Below, piece by piece: positions 1 through 7,109 of a stretch of DNA of 10,697 bases. Every line of letters starts with the position of its first letter. Position 1 is the stretch's first letter. The notes beneath the pieces were generated by a model. It worked only from the letters and a program-made list of their open reading frames with translations. It was not told where the DNA came from and searched no databases. The position numbers were made by a program, and so were the translations under genes. The DNA is from Betaproteobacteria bacterium (lineage in GTDB: Bacteria; Pseudomonadota; Gammaproteobacteria; Burkholderiales; Usitatibacteraceae), in NCBI GenBank assembly GCA_003105245.1, contig PQAI01000189.1, forward strand, positions 25,449-36,145, read 5' to 3'.

Positions 1-783
1 TGCGCGACCGTGGTCGCCCTCGAGGACAACCCGATCTTCAACGCCGGCACGGGAGCGGTGCTCAACTTCGACGGCTTCTGCGAGCTCGACGCCTGCGTGA
101 TGGAAAGCCGGGAGTCGCGCGTGGGCGCCGTCTCGGGGCTGCAGCGCGTGCGCAATCCCGTGCTCGTGGCGCGCAAGGTGATGGAGCAGACGGACCACGT
201 CATGCTCACCGGCGACGGCGCGCAGCGCTTCGCGCGCGTGATGGGCTTCCCGGACCACGACCCCGTGACGCCCGAGCGCCGCGCCGACTGGTTCGACAAG
301 AGGAACCGCATCGACGAGGTGCTGGGCGAGCACGCGCTCAAGATGCGCCGCTTCCTGAAGGACCACCCGGAGTACGCGGGGGGCACCGTCGGCGCGGCCG
401 CCGTGGACGCGGGCGGCGTTCTCGCGGCGGCGACCTCCACGGGCGGCGTCACGCTCAAGATGGTGGGCCGCGTGGGAGACTCGCCCGTGCCGGGCGCGGG
501 CAACTACGCCTGCGCGCGCGTGGCGGCCTCGGCCACGGGCACCGGCGAGTTCGTGCTGCGCTCGCTCGCCACGCGCTCGATCGCCGAGCGCGTCGAGCAG
601 GGGGCGAGCCTCGCGCAGGCCGTGGAGGCGGTCCTCGCCCGCCTCGGCGAGGACTACGACGCCGACGTGGGGCTCATCGCCGTCGACGACCGGGGCACGC
701 CCGTGGCCCGGCACCGCACGCGCGACATGCCGCACGCGTTCTTCTCCGGGGACTCGCCCGTGGTCGCGCGCATGCGGGTGTAG
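1..783 (+). CDS. Isoaspartyl peptidase / type 2 L-asparaginase, 3' part
   Basis: Ntn-hydrolase of the plant-type asparaginase family. It hydrolyses isoaspartyl dipeptides and L-asparagine and self-cleaves to expose a catalytic N-terminal threonine. The reading frame is open from base 1, so the gene is cut by the window edge and about 50 N-terminal residues are missing, judging from the usual position of the threonine. Visible landmarks are NPIFNAGTGAVLN near the left edge, the ELDACVM stretch, the cleavage/catalytic motif GGTVGAAAVD with the threonine codon at 385-387, and STGGVT followed by GRVGDSPVPGAG, the substrate-pocket region. The region before the threonine is the flexible alpha-subunit tail. 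The stop at 781-783 lies 3 nt before the nudB start, so co-transcription is likely. Isoaspartyl peptidase and asparaginase activities cannot be separated from sequence alone. Confidence 0.93.
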   Translation, partial: CATVVALEDNPIFNAGTGAVLNFDGFCELDACVMESRESRVGAVSGLQRVRNPVLVARKVMEQTDHVMLTGDGAQRFARVMGFPDHDPVTPERRADWFDKRNRIDEVLGEHALKMRRFLKDHPEYAGGTVGAAAVDAGGVLAAATSTGGVTLKMVGRVGDSPVPGAGNYACARVAASATGTGEFVLRSLATRSIAERVEQGASLAQAVEAVLARLGEDYDADVGLIAVDDRGTPVARHRTRDMPHAFFSGDSPVVARMRV

Positions 784-786
784 CGC

Positions 787-1254
787 GTGGCGAAGGGCTA
801 CAAGATCCCCGTCTCGACGCTCGTCGTCATCTACACGCCCGCCCTCGAGGTGCTGCTCATCGAGCGCGCCGACCGCCCCGGCTACTGGCAGAGCGTCACC
901 GGAAGCCAGGATCCCGGCGAGACGCTGCGGCAGACGGCCGAGCGCGAGGTGCGCGAGGAGACGGGCATCGACGCCTCCCGCCACGAGCTGGCGGACTGGC
1001 GGGTCTCCAACGTCTACGAGATCTACGCCATCTGGCGGCACCGCTACGCGCCGGGCGTCACCCACAACACCGAGCACGTCTTCGGCCTTCGCCTGCCCGC
1101 GCGCGTCGACGTCACACTGGCCCCGAAGGAGCACGTGGGTTTCCGGTGGCTGCCCTGGCGGGAGGCCGCCGAGGAGGTGTTTTCCTGGAGCAACCGGCAG
1201 GCGATACTGATGCTTCCCGACAAGGACGCCCGCACCGCAAGGCCTGCGCCATGA
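787..1254 (+). CDS. nudB: Dihydroneopterin triphosphate diphosphatase (Nudix)
   Basis: Nudix hydrolase of 155 residues, about the usual NudB length. NudB removes pyrophosphate from dihydroneopterin triphosphate in the cytoplasm, an early step of folate synthesis. The Nudix box runs from G39 to about I61 and fits GX5EX7REVREETGI exactly, so all Mg-binding glutamates are present. The N-terminal KIPVSTLVVIYT, the RPGYWQSVTGSQDPGE stretch around the box, and the later NTEHVFGLRLP and EHVGFRWLPW segments are typical of NudB rather than of generic MutT proteins. The start is GTG with no strong ribosome binding site; it sits 3 nt after the preceding stop and may depend on translational coupling. The stop overlaps the next start as ATGA. 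The exact substrate is inferred from family resemblance. Confidence 0.9.
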   Translation: MAKGYKIPVSTLVVIYTPALEVLLIERADRPGYWQSVTGSQDPGETLRQTAEREVREETGIDASRHELADWRVSNVYEIYAIWRHRYAPGVTHNTEHVFGLRLPARVDVTLAPKEHVGFRWLPWREAAEEVFSWSNRQAILMLPDKDARTARPAP

Positions 1255-2009
1255 AGACCGGAGCCGACCCGGCACTCACCGTCGTCACCTACAACATCCA
1301 CAAGGGCTTCTCGGCGCTCAACCGCCGCCTCGTGGTGCACGAGATACGCGAGCGCCTGCACTCGCTCGCCCCCGACGTCGTGTTCCTGCAGGAGGTCCAG
1401 GGAGCGCACCGGCGGCACTCGCGCCGCCACGTCGCCTGGCCCGAGGCGGCCCAGCACGAGTTCCTGGCGCACGAGGGCGGGCACACGGCCTACGGCAGGA
1501 ACGCCACCTACCAGGACGGGCACCACGGCAACGCGATCGTGAGCCGGTACCCGATCCTGAAGACGGAGAACATCGACATCTCCCACCACGCGCTGGAGAG
1601 CCGGGGCCTGCTGCACTGCGAGATGGCGGTGCCGGGCTGGGAGGAGCCGTTGCACTGCATCAACGTCCACCTCGGGTTGTGGGCGAGGAGCCGCCGCTTC
1701 CAGCTCGAATGGCTGTGCCACCGAATCCGGGAGGCGGTGCCCGAGAGCTCGCCCCTGGTCGTGGCCGGAGACTTCAACGACTGGCGCGGGTCCGCCACCG
1801 CCGTCCTCGAGCGCGAGCTGGGGCTGGCCGAGGTGTTCGAGCGCGCCCTGGGCCGGCACGCGCGCAGCTTTCCCGCGCGCCTTCCGCTTCTGGCCCTCGA
1901 CCGCATCTACGTCCGCGGGCTGCGGGTGGGCGGTGCGCAGCGCCTCGCCGAGGGGGCCTGGTCCGGCCTCTCGGACCACGCGGCGCTCGCCGCGCGATTG
2001 ACGCGCTGA
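1251..2009 (+). CDS. ybhP: Endonuclease/exonuclease/phosphatase family protein, YbhP type
   Basis: Protein of 252 residues with the Mg-dependent endonuclease/exonuclease/phosphatase fold shared by exonuclease III, DNase I and inositol phosphatases. Key motifs appear in order: TYNIHKGFS (13-21, with the fold's Asn), FLQEVQ with metal ligand E48, HGNAIVSRYPI, INVHLGL, AGDFND (172-177, catalytic Asp/Asn), LDRIYVRGL, and the final LSDHAAL with D242 and H243. The start is the ATG overlapping the nudB stop; an AAGG lies 8 nt upstream, and the conserved domain begins at residue 10, so the longer frame upstream is not needed. It is followed at once by clsB, as ybhP precedes ybhO (clsB) in E. coli. 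The substrate is unknown; a link to phospholipid metabolism is only suggested by the neighbour. Confidence 0.85.
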   Translation: MKTGADPALTVVTYNIHKGFSALNRRLVVHEIRERLHSLAPDVVFLQEVQGAHRRHSRRHVAWPEAAQHEFLAHEGGHTAYGRNATYQDGHHGNAIVSRYPILKTENIDISHHALESRGLLHCEMAVPGWEEPLHCINVHLGLWARSRRFQLEWLCHRIREAVPESSPLVVAGDFNDWRGSATAVLERELGLAEVFERALGRHARSFPARLPLLALDRIYVRGLRVGGAQRLAEGAWSGLSDHAALAARLTR

Positions 2010-2028
2010 GGCCTTCGCGGAGGCAGGC

Positions 2029-3186
2029 GTGAGGCCCGTCGCCGGCAATCGCGTGACGCTGCTTCGCAACGGCGCGGAGTTCTTCCCGGCGCTGGTGTCG
2101 GCGATCGACTCGGCCTCCGAGGACGTCCGGCTGGAGACCTACATCTTCGCCGCCGACGAGGCGGGCAGGGACGTGGGCGGCGCCCTCATGCGCGCCGCCC
2201 GCCGCGGCGTGCGCGTGCGGGTCATGATCGACGGCTTCGGCTCCCGGGAGCTCGCCCCGGAGTTCGTGGCCGAGCTGCGCGCGGCGGGCGTCGTGGTGCA
2301 GCGCTTCCGCCCCGAGCGCGGCTGGTTCTCCTTCCGCCGCAGCCGCCTGCGCCGGCTGCACCGCAAGATCGCCCTCGTCGACGCCCGCGTGGGCTTCGTG
2401 GGCGGCATCAACATCCTCGACGACCACTCCGGCCACGGGCGGGCCGCGCCGCGCTACGACTACGCGGTGCGTCTCGAGGGACCCATCCTCGGCGAGATCT
2501 ATCCCGTCGTGCACCGCCTCTGGTGGCTGGTGGCGACCCTCTCGGGCAAGGAGCGCCAGCCCGGCTTCCTGCCGCCGGAGGTCCACCCCGGCCCGGCGGG
2601 CCTCACGACGGCGGCCTTCGTTTACCGCGACAACTTCCGGCACCGCCACGACATCGAGGCGATGTACCTCGGGGCGATCCGCGGCGCGCGCCGCGAGATC
2701 CTGGTGGCCTGCGCCTACTTCATGCCCGGCTGGCGCGTGCGGCACGCGCTCATGGAGGCGGCGGGCCGCGGCGTGCGCATCGCGATCGTGGTGCAGGGAT
2801 GGTCGGACCACCGCGTCTTCCAGAACGCGAGCCGCGTGCTCTACAGCGCGCTCCTGGACCACGGCATCGAGATCTACGAGTACGAGAGGAGCGAGCTGCA
2901 CGCCAAGGCCGCGGTGGTGGACGGGCGCTGGGCCACCGTGGGCTCCTCCAACCTCGACCCCTTCAGCCTGTTCCTCGCGCGCGAGGCCAACGTCGCGGTC
3001 TACAGCGAGTCGTTCGCGCGCGAGGTGCGCGACTCGATCGACCGCGAGATCCACGGAGGCGCCCGGGCCGTGCCGCGACTGCTGTGGAAGCGGCGCGCGT
3101 GGACGGAGCGGATCGCGGGCTGGCTCGCCTACGGCTACGCCCGCCTGGCGATGGGCATCGCCGGCATCGGCCGGCGCTGGAACTGA
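2029..3186 (+). CDS. clsB: Cardiolipin synthase B-like phospholipase D protein
   Basis: Phospholipase D superfamily enzyme of 385 residues, somewhat shorter than E. coli ClsB. It transfers a phosphatidyl group to make cardiolipin or phosphatidylglycerol at the inner membrane. Both HKD motifs are intact: H111/K113/D118 in LHRKIALVD followed by GFVGGINI, and H291/K293/D298 in LHAKAAVVD followed by VGSSNLDPFS. There is no long N-terminal membrane segment, which fits ClsB rather than ClsA. The C-terminus (WLAYGYARLAMGIAGIG) is amphipathic or weakly hydrophobic and may touch the membrane. The start is GTG with a good ribosome binding site (GGAGG, 5 nt upstream). It lies 19 nt after the ybhP-type gene and is probably in the same operon. 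A different PLD-type transferase remains possible. Confidence 0.88.
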   Translation: MRPVAGNRVTLLRNGAEFFPALVSAIDSASEDVRLETYIFAADEAGRDVGGALMRAARRGVRVRVMIDGFGSRELAPEFVAELRAAGVVVQRFRPERGWFSFRRSRLRRLHRKIALVDARVGFVGGINILDDHSGHGRAAPRYDYAVRLEGPILGEIYPVVHRLWWLVATLSGKERQPGFLPPEVHPGPAGLTTAAFVYRDNFRHRHDIEAMYLGAIRGARREILVACAYFMPGWRVRHALMEAAGRGVRIAIVVQGWSDHRVFQNASRVLYSALLDHGIEIYEYERSELHAKAAVVDGRWATVGSSNLDPFSLFLAREANVAVYSESFAREVRDSIDREIHGGARAVPRLLWKRRAWTERIAGWLAYGYARLAMGIAGIGRRWN

Positions 3187-3193
3187 AGGCTCG

Positions 3194-3205
3194 GCCCGCG
3201 CGGGC
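3194..3205. terminator. GC palindrome between convergent clsB and argB
   Basis: Perfect 12-base palindrome GCCCGCGCGGGC in the 22-nt gap between the clsB and argB stops. Its position suits a bidirectional terminator for convergent genes, but there is no loop beyond the dyad centre and no T-run on either side, so it is not a convincing intrinsic terminator. Offered as a candidate only. Confidence 0.25.
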
Positions 3206-3208
3206 GGC

Positions 3209-4153
<945 letters not shown>

Positions 4154-4155
4154 CT

Positions 4156-4184
4156 ATTGTAGGCGGCGCACCCCCAAGTTTAAA
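4156..4184 (-). promoter_or_regulatory. Putative sigma70 promoter of argB
   Basis: On the - strand, TTTAAA (4184-4179; 4 of 6 to the -35 consensus) and TACAAT (4161-4156; 5 of 6 to the -10 consensus) are separated by exactly 17 nt. Transcription would start near 4149 and leave a leader of about 30 nt before the argB ATG. This is one of the few AT-containing patches in a very GC-rich gap, which adds support. Prediction by eye only. Confidence 0.5.
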
Positions 4185-4215
4185 GGAGGCGGGGGGCGGC
4201 CCGGGCGGGCGCGGA

Positions 4216-4224
4216 TGCTATCAT
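4216..4224 (+). promoter_or_regulatory. Putative extended -10 promoter of bufABC
   Basis: TGCTATCAT gives TGn followed by TATCAT (5 of 6 to the -10 consensus) on the + strand. No recognisable -35 hexamer lies 16-18 nt upstream (the region is G/C only), so an extended -10 or activator-dependent promoter is the most likely reading. Transcription would start near 4231, about 44 nt before the bufA ATG. An alternative sigma factor cannot be excluded. Confidence 0.4.
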
Positions 4225-4237
4225 TGCGCGCCTTCCC

Positions 4238-4256
4238 GGGCGTCATCGCGACGCCC
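4238..4256 (+). promoter_or_regulatory. Perfect inverted repeat in the bufA leader
   Basis: GGGCGTC (4238-4244), a 5-nt spacer, then GACGCCC (4250-4256): a 7-bp perfect dyad. It lies just downstream of the predicted bufA transcription start and ends 7 nt before the AGGAG ribosome binding site (4264-4268). It could be an operator for a dimeric repressor or an mRNA hairpin near the ribosome site. Its regulator, if any, is not visible in the window. Confidence 0.4.
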
Positions 4257-4263
4257 CCAGCCC

Positions 4264-4268
4264 AGGAG
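4264..4268 (+). promoter_or_regulatory. Ribosome binding site of bufA
   Basis: AGGAG with 6 nt to the ATG at 4275. It is the site that decides the start of the bufferin precursor against the upstream in-frame ATG at 4215. Confidence 0.75.
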
Positions 4269-4274
4269 AACGCC

Positions 4275-4547
4275 ATGAACCCGAAACGAGCCCTCATTCG
4301 CTCCGCGCTGGCCGGCGTGATCGCGGCCGGCCTCGGCCAGCTGGCGAGCGCCCACGACGGCGAGCCCGCTCCCGGCAAGGAGAAGTGCTACGGCATCGCC
4401 AAGGCCGGCCAGAACGACTGCGGCACGGCGACCCACGCCTGCGCGGGACTCGCGAAGAAGGACAACGCGCCCGACGAGTGGAAGTACGTGCCCAAGGGCA
4501 CCTGCGCCAAGCTCGGCGGCAAGCTCAAGCCCCCCGGCGGCAAGTAG
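4275..4547 (+). CDS. bufA: Bufferin precursor peptide (DUF2282), secreted
   Basis: A 90-residue precursor of the BufA1/DUF2282 family. N-terminal Sec signal peptide: positive residues K4, R5 and R9, a hydrophobic stretch to about L23, then A24-S25-A26 with likely cleavage before H27. The mature part has exactly four cysteines (C38, C49, C56, C77) in the family pattern EKCYGI, NDC, HACAG and KGTC, plus many Lys/Gly residues. In characterised bufferins, cysteines are modified by the partner MNIO enzyme, giving thiooxazole-type groups, and the exported peptide binds copper in the periplasm. Which cysteines are modified here cannot be read from sequence. The ATG is chosen because AGGAG lies 6 nt upstream and the signal peptide begins there; an in-frame ATG at 4215 lacks both features and overlaps the predicted -10. 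bufB begins 13 nt downstream. Confidence 0.9.
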   Translation: MNPKRALIRSALAGVIAAGLGQLASAHDGEPAPGKEKCYGIAKAGQNDCGTATHACAGLAKKDNAPDEWKYVPKGTCAKLGGKLKPPGGK

Positions 4548-4560
4548 CCCGCCCCGAAGC

Positions 4561-5421
4561 GTGCCCGCGCGCCACCCCGCCCGCGCGCCCGACCCCGGCA
4601 GGGCCGGCATCGGCCTGCGCACGCCGCACTTCGAGGCCCTCGCCGCGAGGCGGCCCGCGCTTTCCTTCCTCGAGGTCCACAGCGAGAACTACTTCGCCGA
4701 CGGCGGCCCCGCGCTCGCCTGGCTGGAGCGCTTCCGCGCCGACTACGCCGTGAGCCTGCACGGCGTCGGGCTCTCCCTGGGATCGGCCGACCCGCTCGAC
4801 CGTCGCCATCTCGCGCGCCTCGCGCGACTGGCCGCGCGGATCGAGCCCGCGCTCGTCTCCGAGCACCTCTGCTGGTCCAGCGTCGGCGGCACCCACCTGG
4901 GAGAGCTCCTGCCGCTGCCGTACACGCAGGAGGCGCTCGACCACGTCTGCGCCCGGGTGGCCGAGGTGCAGGAGTGCCTGGGCCGGCGCATCCTCGTGGA
5001 GAACGTCGCCGCCTACGTGCGCTTCGCTTCCTCCACGATCCCGGAGGGGGAGTTCGTCGCCGAGGTGGCGCGGCGCACCGGCTGCGGGGTGCTGCTCGAC
5101 CTCAACAACGCGTGGGTGAACGCCGCGAACCACGGCACCGATGCACGCGACCTGCTGCGCGCCATCGACCCCGCGAGCGTTGGCGAGATCCACCTCGCCG
5201 GCCACGAGGTCACGCCGGACGGCCTCGTGGACACGCACGGCGCTCCCGTCTCGCCCGAGGTGTGGACCCTCTTCGCGGAGGCGGTCGGTCGCCTGGGGCC
5301 GGTGCCCACGCTCGTGGAGTGGGACACCGACATCCCGGCGCTCGACGTGCTGCTCGCCGAGGCGGGGCGCGCGGACGCGATCCTCGCGCGGGCGCAGGGT
5401 CCCGGGAGGGCGGTGGCGTGA
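4561..5421 (+). CDS. bufB: MNIO family bufferin-modifying oxidase (DUF692)
   Basis: Protein of 286 residues in the multinuclear non-haem iron-dependent oxidase family (DUF692), a TIM-barrel enzyme with a cluster of two or three irons that oxidises cysteines of a precursor peptide. Family hallmarks appear in order: GIGLRTPHF (16-24), FLEVHSENYF (36-45, E38 and E42), LHGVGLSLG with H67, SEHLCWS with E101/H102, LLPLPYT, LVENVAAY with E147/N148, LLDLNNAWV with D180/N182, IHLAGHE with H211 and H215, DTHGAPV with D224/H226, and LVEWD with E253/D255. These include the expected metal-ligand positions, so it looks active. The enzyme is presumably cytoplasmic and acts before the precursor is exported. 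The GTG start lies 13 nt after bufA with a weak ribosome site, suggesting coupling; the conserved core begins at residue 16. The stop overlaps bufC as GTGA. Confidence 0.92.
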   Translation: MPARHPARAPDPGRAGIGLRTPHFEALAARRPALSFLEVHSENYFADGGPALAWLERFRADYAVSLHGVGLSLGSADPLDRRHLARLARLAARIEPALVSEHLCWSSVGGTHLGELLPLPYTQEALDHVCARVAEVQECLGRRILVENVAAYVRFASSTIPEGEFVAEVARRTGCGVLLDLNNAWVNAANHGTDARDLLRAIDPASVGEIHLAGHEVTPDGLVDTHGAPVSPEVWTLFAEAVGRLGPVPTLVEWDTDIPALDVLLAEAGRADAILARAQGPGRAVA

Positions 5422-6191
5422 GCGGTGCCGAGGCGCTCGCCCGGCTGCAGGCGGAATTCGCCGCGGCCCTCGTCGCCGAGGGCGACTCGGGATTCGCCTC
5501 CCGTCTCGCGGGCGAGCGGGCGCTCGCGCTTCGCCGGCTCGCCATCTACCGCCGCGCGGTCGAGGCGAACCGCGGAGGAGCCCTGCGCTCGGCCTATCCC
5601 GTCGTCGCGCGGCTCGTCGGCGAGGCCTTCTTCGGCGAGGCGGCGCGCCGCTTCGCGCGCGATTGCCCGCCGGACGACGCCGACCTCAACCGCTACGGCC
5701 CCGGCTTCCCGGCGTTCCTCGCGGCCTATCCGCACGCCTCGGAACTGCCGTGGCTCGGCGACGTGGCCCGGCTGGAATGGGCCTGGCACGAGGCACTGAT
5801 GGCCGCGGATTCGCCCGGACTCGACTTCGGGGCCCTCGCGCGCGTGGGGGAGGCCGGGCAGCCCCGCGTCCGCTTCCGGTTCCACGCGGCCGTGCGGCTC
5901 GTGCGCTCCGCCTGGCCCGTGCTCGCGATCTGGGAGGCGAACCAGCCGGGCCGCGACGGAACGCCCGATCGCGAGGAGGGCGCCGACGACGTGCTCGTCT
6001 GGCGCGAGGACGAGCGGGTGCGCGCGGCGCTCCTCGCGCCGCCCGAGGCGGACTTCGTGGCGAGGCTCATGGAAGGGGCCAGCCTCGGGGAGGCGGCCGA
6101 GGATGGGTGGGACTTCTCCGCGGCGCTCGGTCGCCTGGCGGCAGGCGGGATGCTGGCGGGATTTTCCGCCGGAACGCCGGTCCCCTCCTAG
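5418..6191 (+). CDS. bufC: Bufferin maturation partner protein (DUF2063)
   Basis: Protein of 257 residues in the DUF2063 family, the usual partner of DUF692 enzymes; it is thought to recognise the precursor and present it to the oxidase. Family features: an N-terminal helical region with LAIYRRAVEANRGGAL (41-56), YPVVARLVGEAFF (60-72), LNRYGPGFPAFLAAYP (90-105) and LPWLGDVARLEWAWHEAL (110-126). A second, more variable domain (about 145-257) ends with acidic stretches and a low-complexity tail. The start is GTG overlapping the bufB stop, with GGGAGGG 7 nt upstream, so translation is tightly coupled and a BufB-BufC complex is plausible. Its stop codon shares a CTAG with the convergent lipoprotein gene. 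No catalytic motif is seen. DUF2063 members have also been suggested to be regulators, but the operon context favours peptide maturation. Confidence 0.88.
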   Translation: MSGAEALARLQAEFAAALVAEGDSGFASRLAGERALALRRLAIYRRAVEANRGGALRSAYPVVARLVGEAFFGEAARRFARDCPPDDADLNRYGPGFPAFLAAYPHASELPWLGDVARLEWAWHEALMAADSPGLDFGALARVGEAGQPRVRFRFHAAVRLVRSAWPVLAIWEANQPGRDGTPDREEGADDVLVWREDERVRAALLAPPEADFVARLMEGASLGEAAEDGWDFSAALGRLAAGGMLAGFSAGTPVPS

Positions 6192-7036
6192 CGGGCCGCG
6201 AGCGCGTTCACGACGTCCGCCGCGATCCGCCACCCCCCGGCCTCGCGACGCCACACCCTCACGAAATGCCCCGCGGTGGCCCCCTCCGGAGGCCCGTAGC
6301 GGCCCCTGGCGTAGCCCAGGTCGCCGGCCAGGCTCGTCTCGTGGGCTTCCACGGTCCACGCCGTGCGCGTGGCGCCCGCCGCGGGCGAGGAGAGCGCCGC
6401 CGCGCGCCCGACGAAGGGCGCGTGCCCCTCGCGATACACGCGCGCGTCGGACGAGGCGAAGTGCCCGTAGGCGGACGCGTCGCCGCCCTCCGCGGCGAGC
6501 CTCGCGAAATCGGATTCGGCTTGCGCGAGCGTTCCGGACGCCCCCTCGCCGGCCGGGGGCGTCGAGCGGGCGACGAGCGGTGCGTCGGCGAGCGCCGCGT
6601 CCGGATGCGAGATCCCGAGGTCCACGCGCACGCGCCAGGGGCCGCCGGGCGCGCGCTTCCACACCGAGACGAACTGGCCGAAGCGCGGCGGCGCGGCCGG
6701 ATCCGTGCGGCTCGTGACCGTCGAGGGTCCCGTCGACAGCCCCATCTCGCCGGAGGCTGACGTCTCGACGAAGACCGGCCGCCAGGCGAGGTCGATGGGC
6801 GGCTGGGGCCTCGAGGCGACCAGCGCGGGGCCGTTCACCGGGCCGTCGCGGAAGATCGTGGCGTCGGGCGCCAGCCAGGCGAGGAACGCCGCGCGCATGC
6901 CCTCGCGCAGCGACTGCGCCGCGAACGCGGTCTCGGCGGCGGCCAGGGAGTCGGGGGCGTCGGGAGCGGGGGAGGGCGTGGTCATGGCCGTGCAGCCCGC
7001 CAGGAGGCAGGCGAGGACGAAGGGCAGTCGCTTCAT
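6188..7036 (-). CDS. Lipoprotein with two NTF2-like (DUF4440-type) domains
   Basis: Protein of 282 residues. The N-terminus MKRLPFVLACLLAGC is a clear lipoprotein signal with lipobox LAGC and lipidated Cys at 15; the next residues (Thr, Ala) do not show an inner-membrane retention Asp. A Pro/Ala-rich linker follows, then two related NTF2/SnoaL-like domains at about 31-144 and 166-282. Each begins with an AE-x-x-FA or AESDFARL helix, has an aspartate-containing stretch (PDATIFRDGP; SDARVYREGHAP), and ends in V-x-VWKR / VRVWRREAGGW-type strands. NTF2-like folds bind small molecules or act as enzymes, but no catalytic residues can be assigned. The gene is 73 nt downstream of hslU on the same strand, but dyads in the gap make a shared transcript uncertain. 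It converges with bufC; a link to the bufferin system is not shown. Confidence 0.75.
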   Translation of the reverse strand: MKRLPFVLACLLAGCTAMTTPSPAPDAPDSLAAAETAFAAQSLREGMRAAFLAWLAPDATIFRDGPVNGPALVASRPQPPIDLAWRPVFVETSASGEMGLSTGPSTVTSRTDPAAPPRFGQFVSVWKRAPGGPWRVRVDLGISHPDAALADAPLVARSTPPAGEGASGTLAQAESDFARLAAEGGDASAYGHFASSDARVYREGHAPFVGRAAALSSPAAGATRTAWTVEAHETSLAGDLGYARGRYGPPEGATAGHFVRVWRREAGGWRIAADVVNALAAR

Positions 7037-7049
7037 GGCGCGATTGTGT

Positions 7050-7087
7050 GCGCGGCCGCGCGAACCGCGGTTACCGGCGGTGGCCGG
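7050..7087. repeat. Cluster of three inverted repeats between hslU and the lipoprotein gene
   Basis: Three adjacent dyads: the 12-base palindrome GCGCGGCCGCGC (7050-7061), the 10-base palindrome AACCGCGGTT (7063-7072), and CCGGC-GGTG-GCCGG (7074-7087, 5-bp stem, 4-nt loop). They fill about half of the 73-nt gap. No T-run follows, so a classic intrinsic terminator is not supported; RNA end-processing, attenuation or protein binding are alternatives. Confidence 0.45.
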
Positions 7088-7109
7088 CGCGTGACCGAAC
7101 CTTGCCGCG

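Noticed and set aside
1774..3054. Open frame on the - strand (426 codons) opposite clsB
   Set aside because: Antisense shadow of clsB and the end of the ybhP-like gene; no domain seen.
3187..3208. Strong intrinsic terminator between clsB and argB
   Set aside because: A palindrome is present but there is no T-run on either strand, so it was kept only as a low-confidence candidate.
4182..4189. AAAGGAGG, a near-perfect Shine-Dalgarno sequence on the + strand
   Set aside because: No start codon follows at a usable distance (the nearest ATG is at 4215), and it overlaps the argB -35 region. Treated as chance.
4191..4209. Second possible G-quadruplex upstream of bufA
   Set aside because: Only three G-runs of three or more are present (4191-4196, 4203-4205, 4207-4209); it does not meet the four-run pattern.
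4215..4274. Upstream in-frame ATG as the bufA start
   Set aside because: No ribosome binding site, it overlaps the predicted -10, and it would bury the signal peptide behind 20 extra residues. ATG 4275 has AGGAG at 6 nt.
5013..6662. Long open frame on the - strand (549 codons) across bufB, bufC and the lipoprotein gene
   Set aside because: Its product is rich in Arg/Ala/Gly without any recognisable domain, and it lies antisense to or out of frame with three well-supported genes. Such frames are expected where third positions are nearly all G or C.
5141..6760. Long open frame on the + strand (539 codons) overlapping bufB and bufC
   Set aside because: Arg/Pro/Gly-rich low-complexity product in the wrong frame of two conserved genes; a high-GC shadow.
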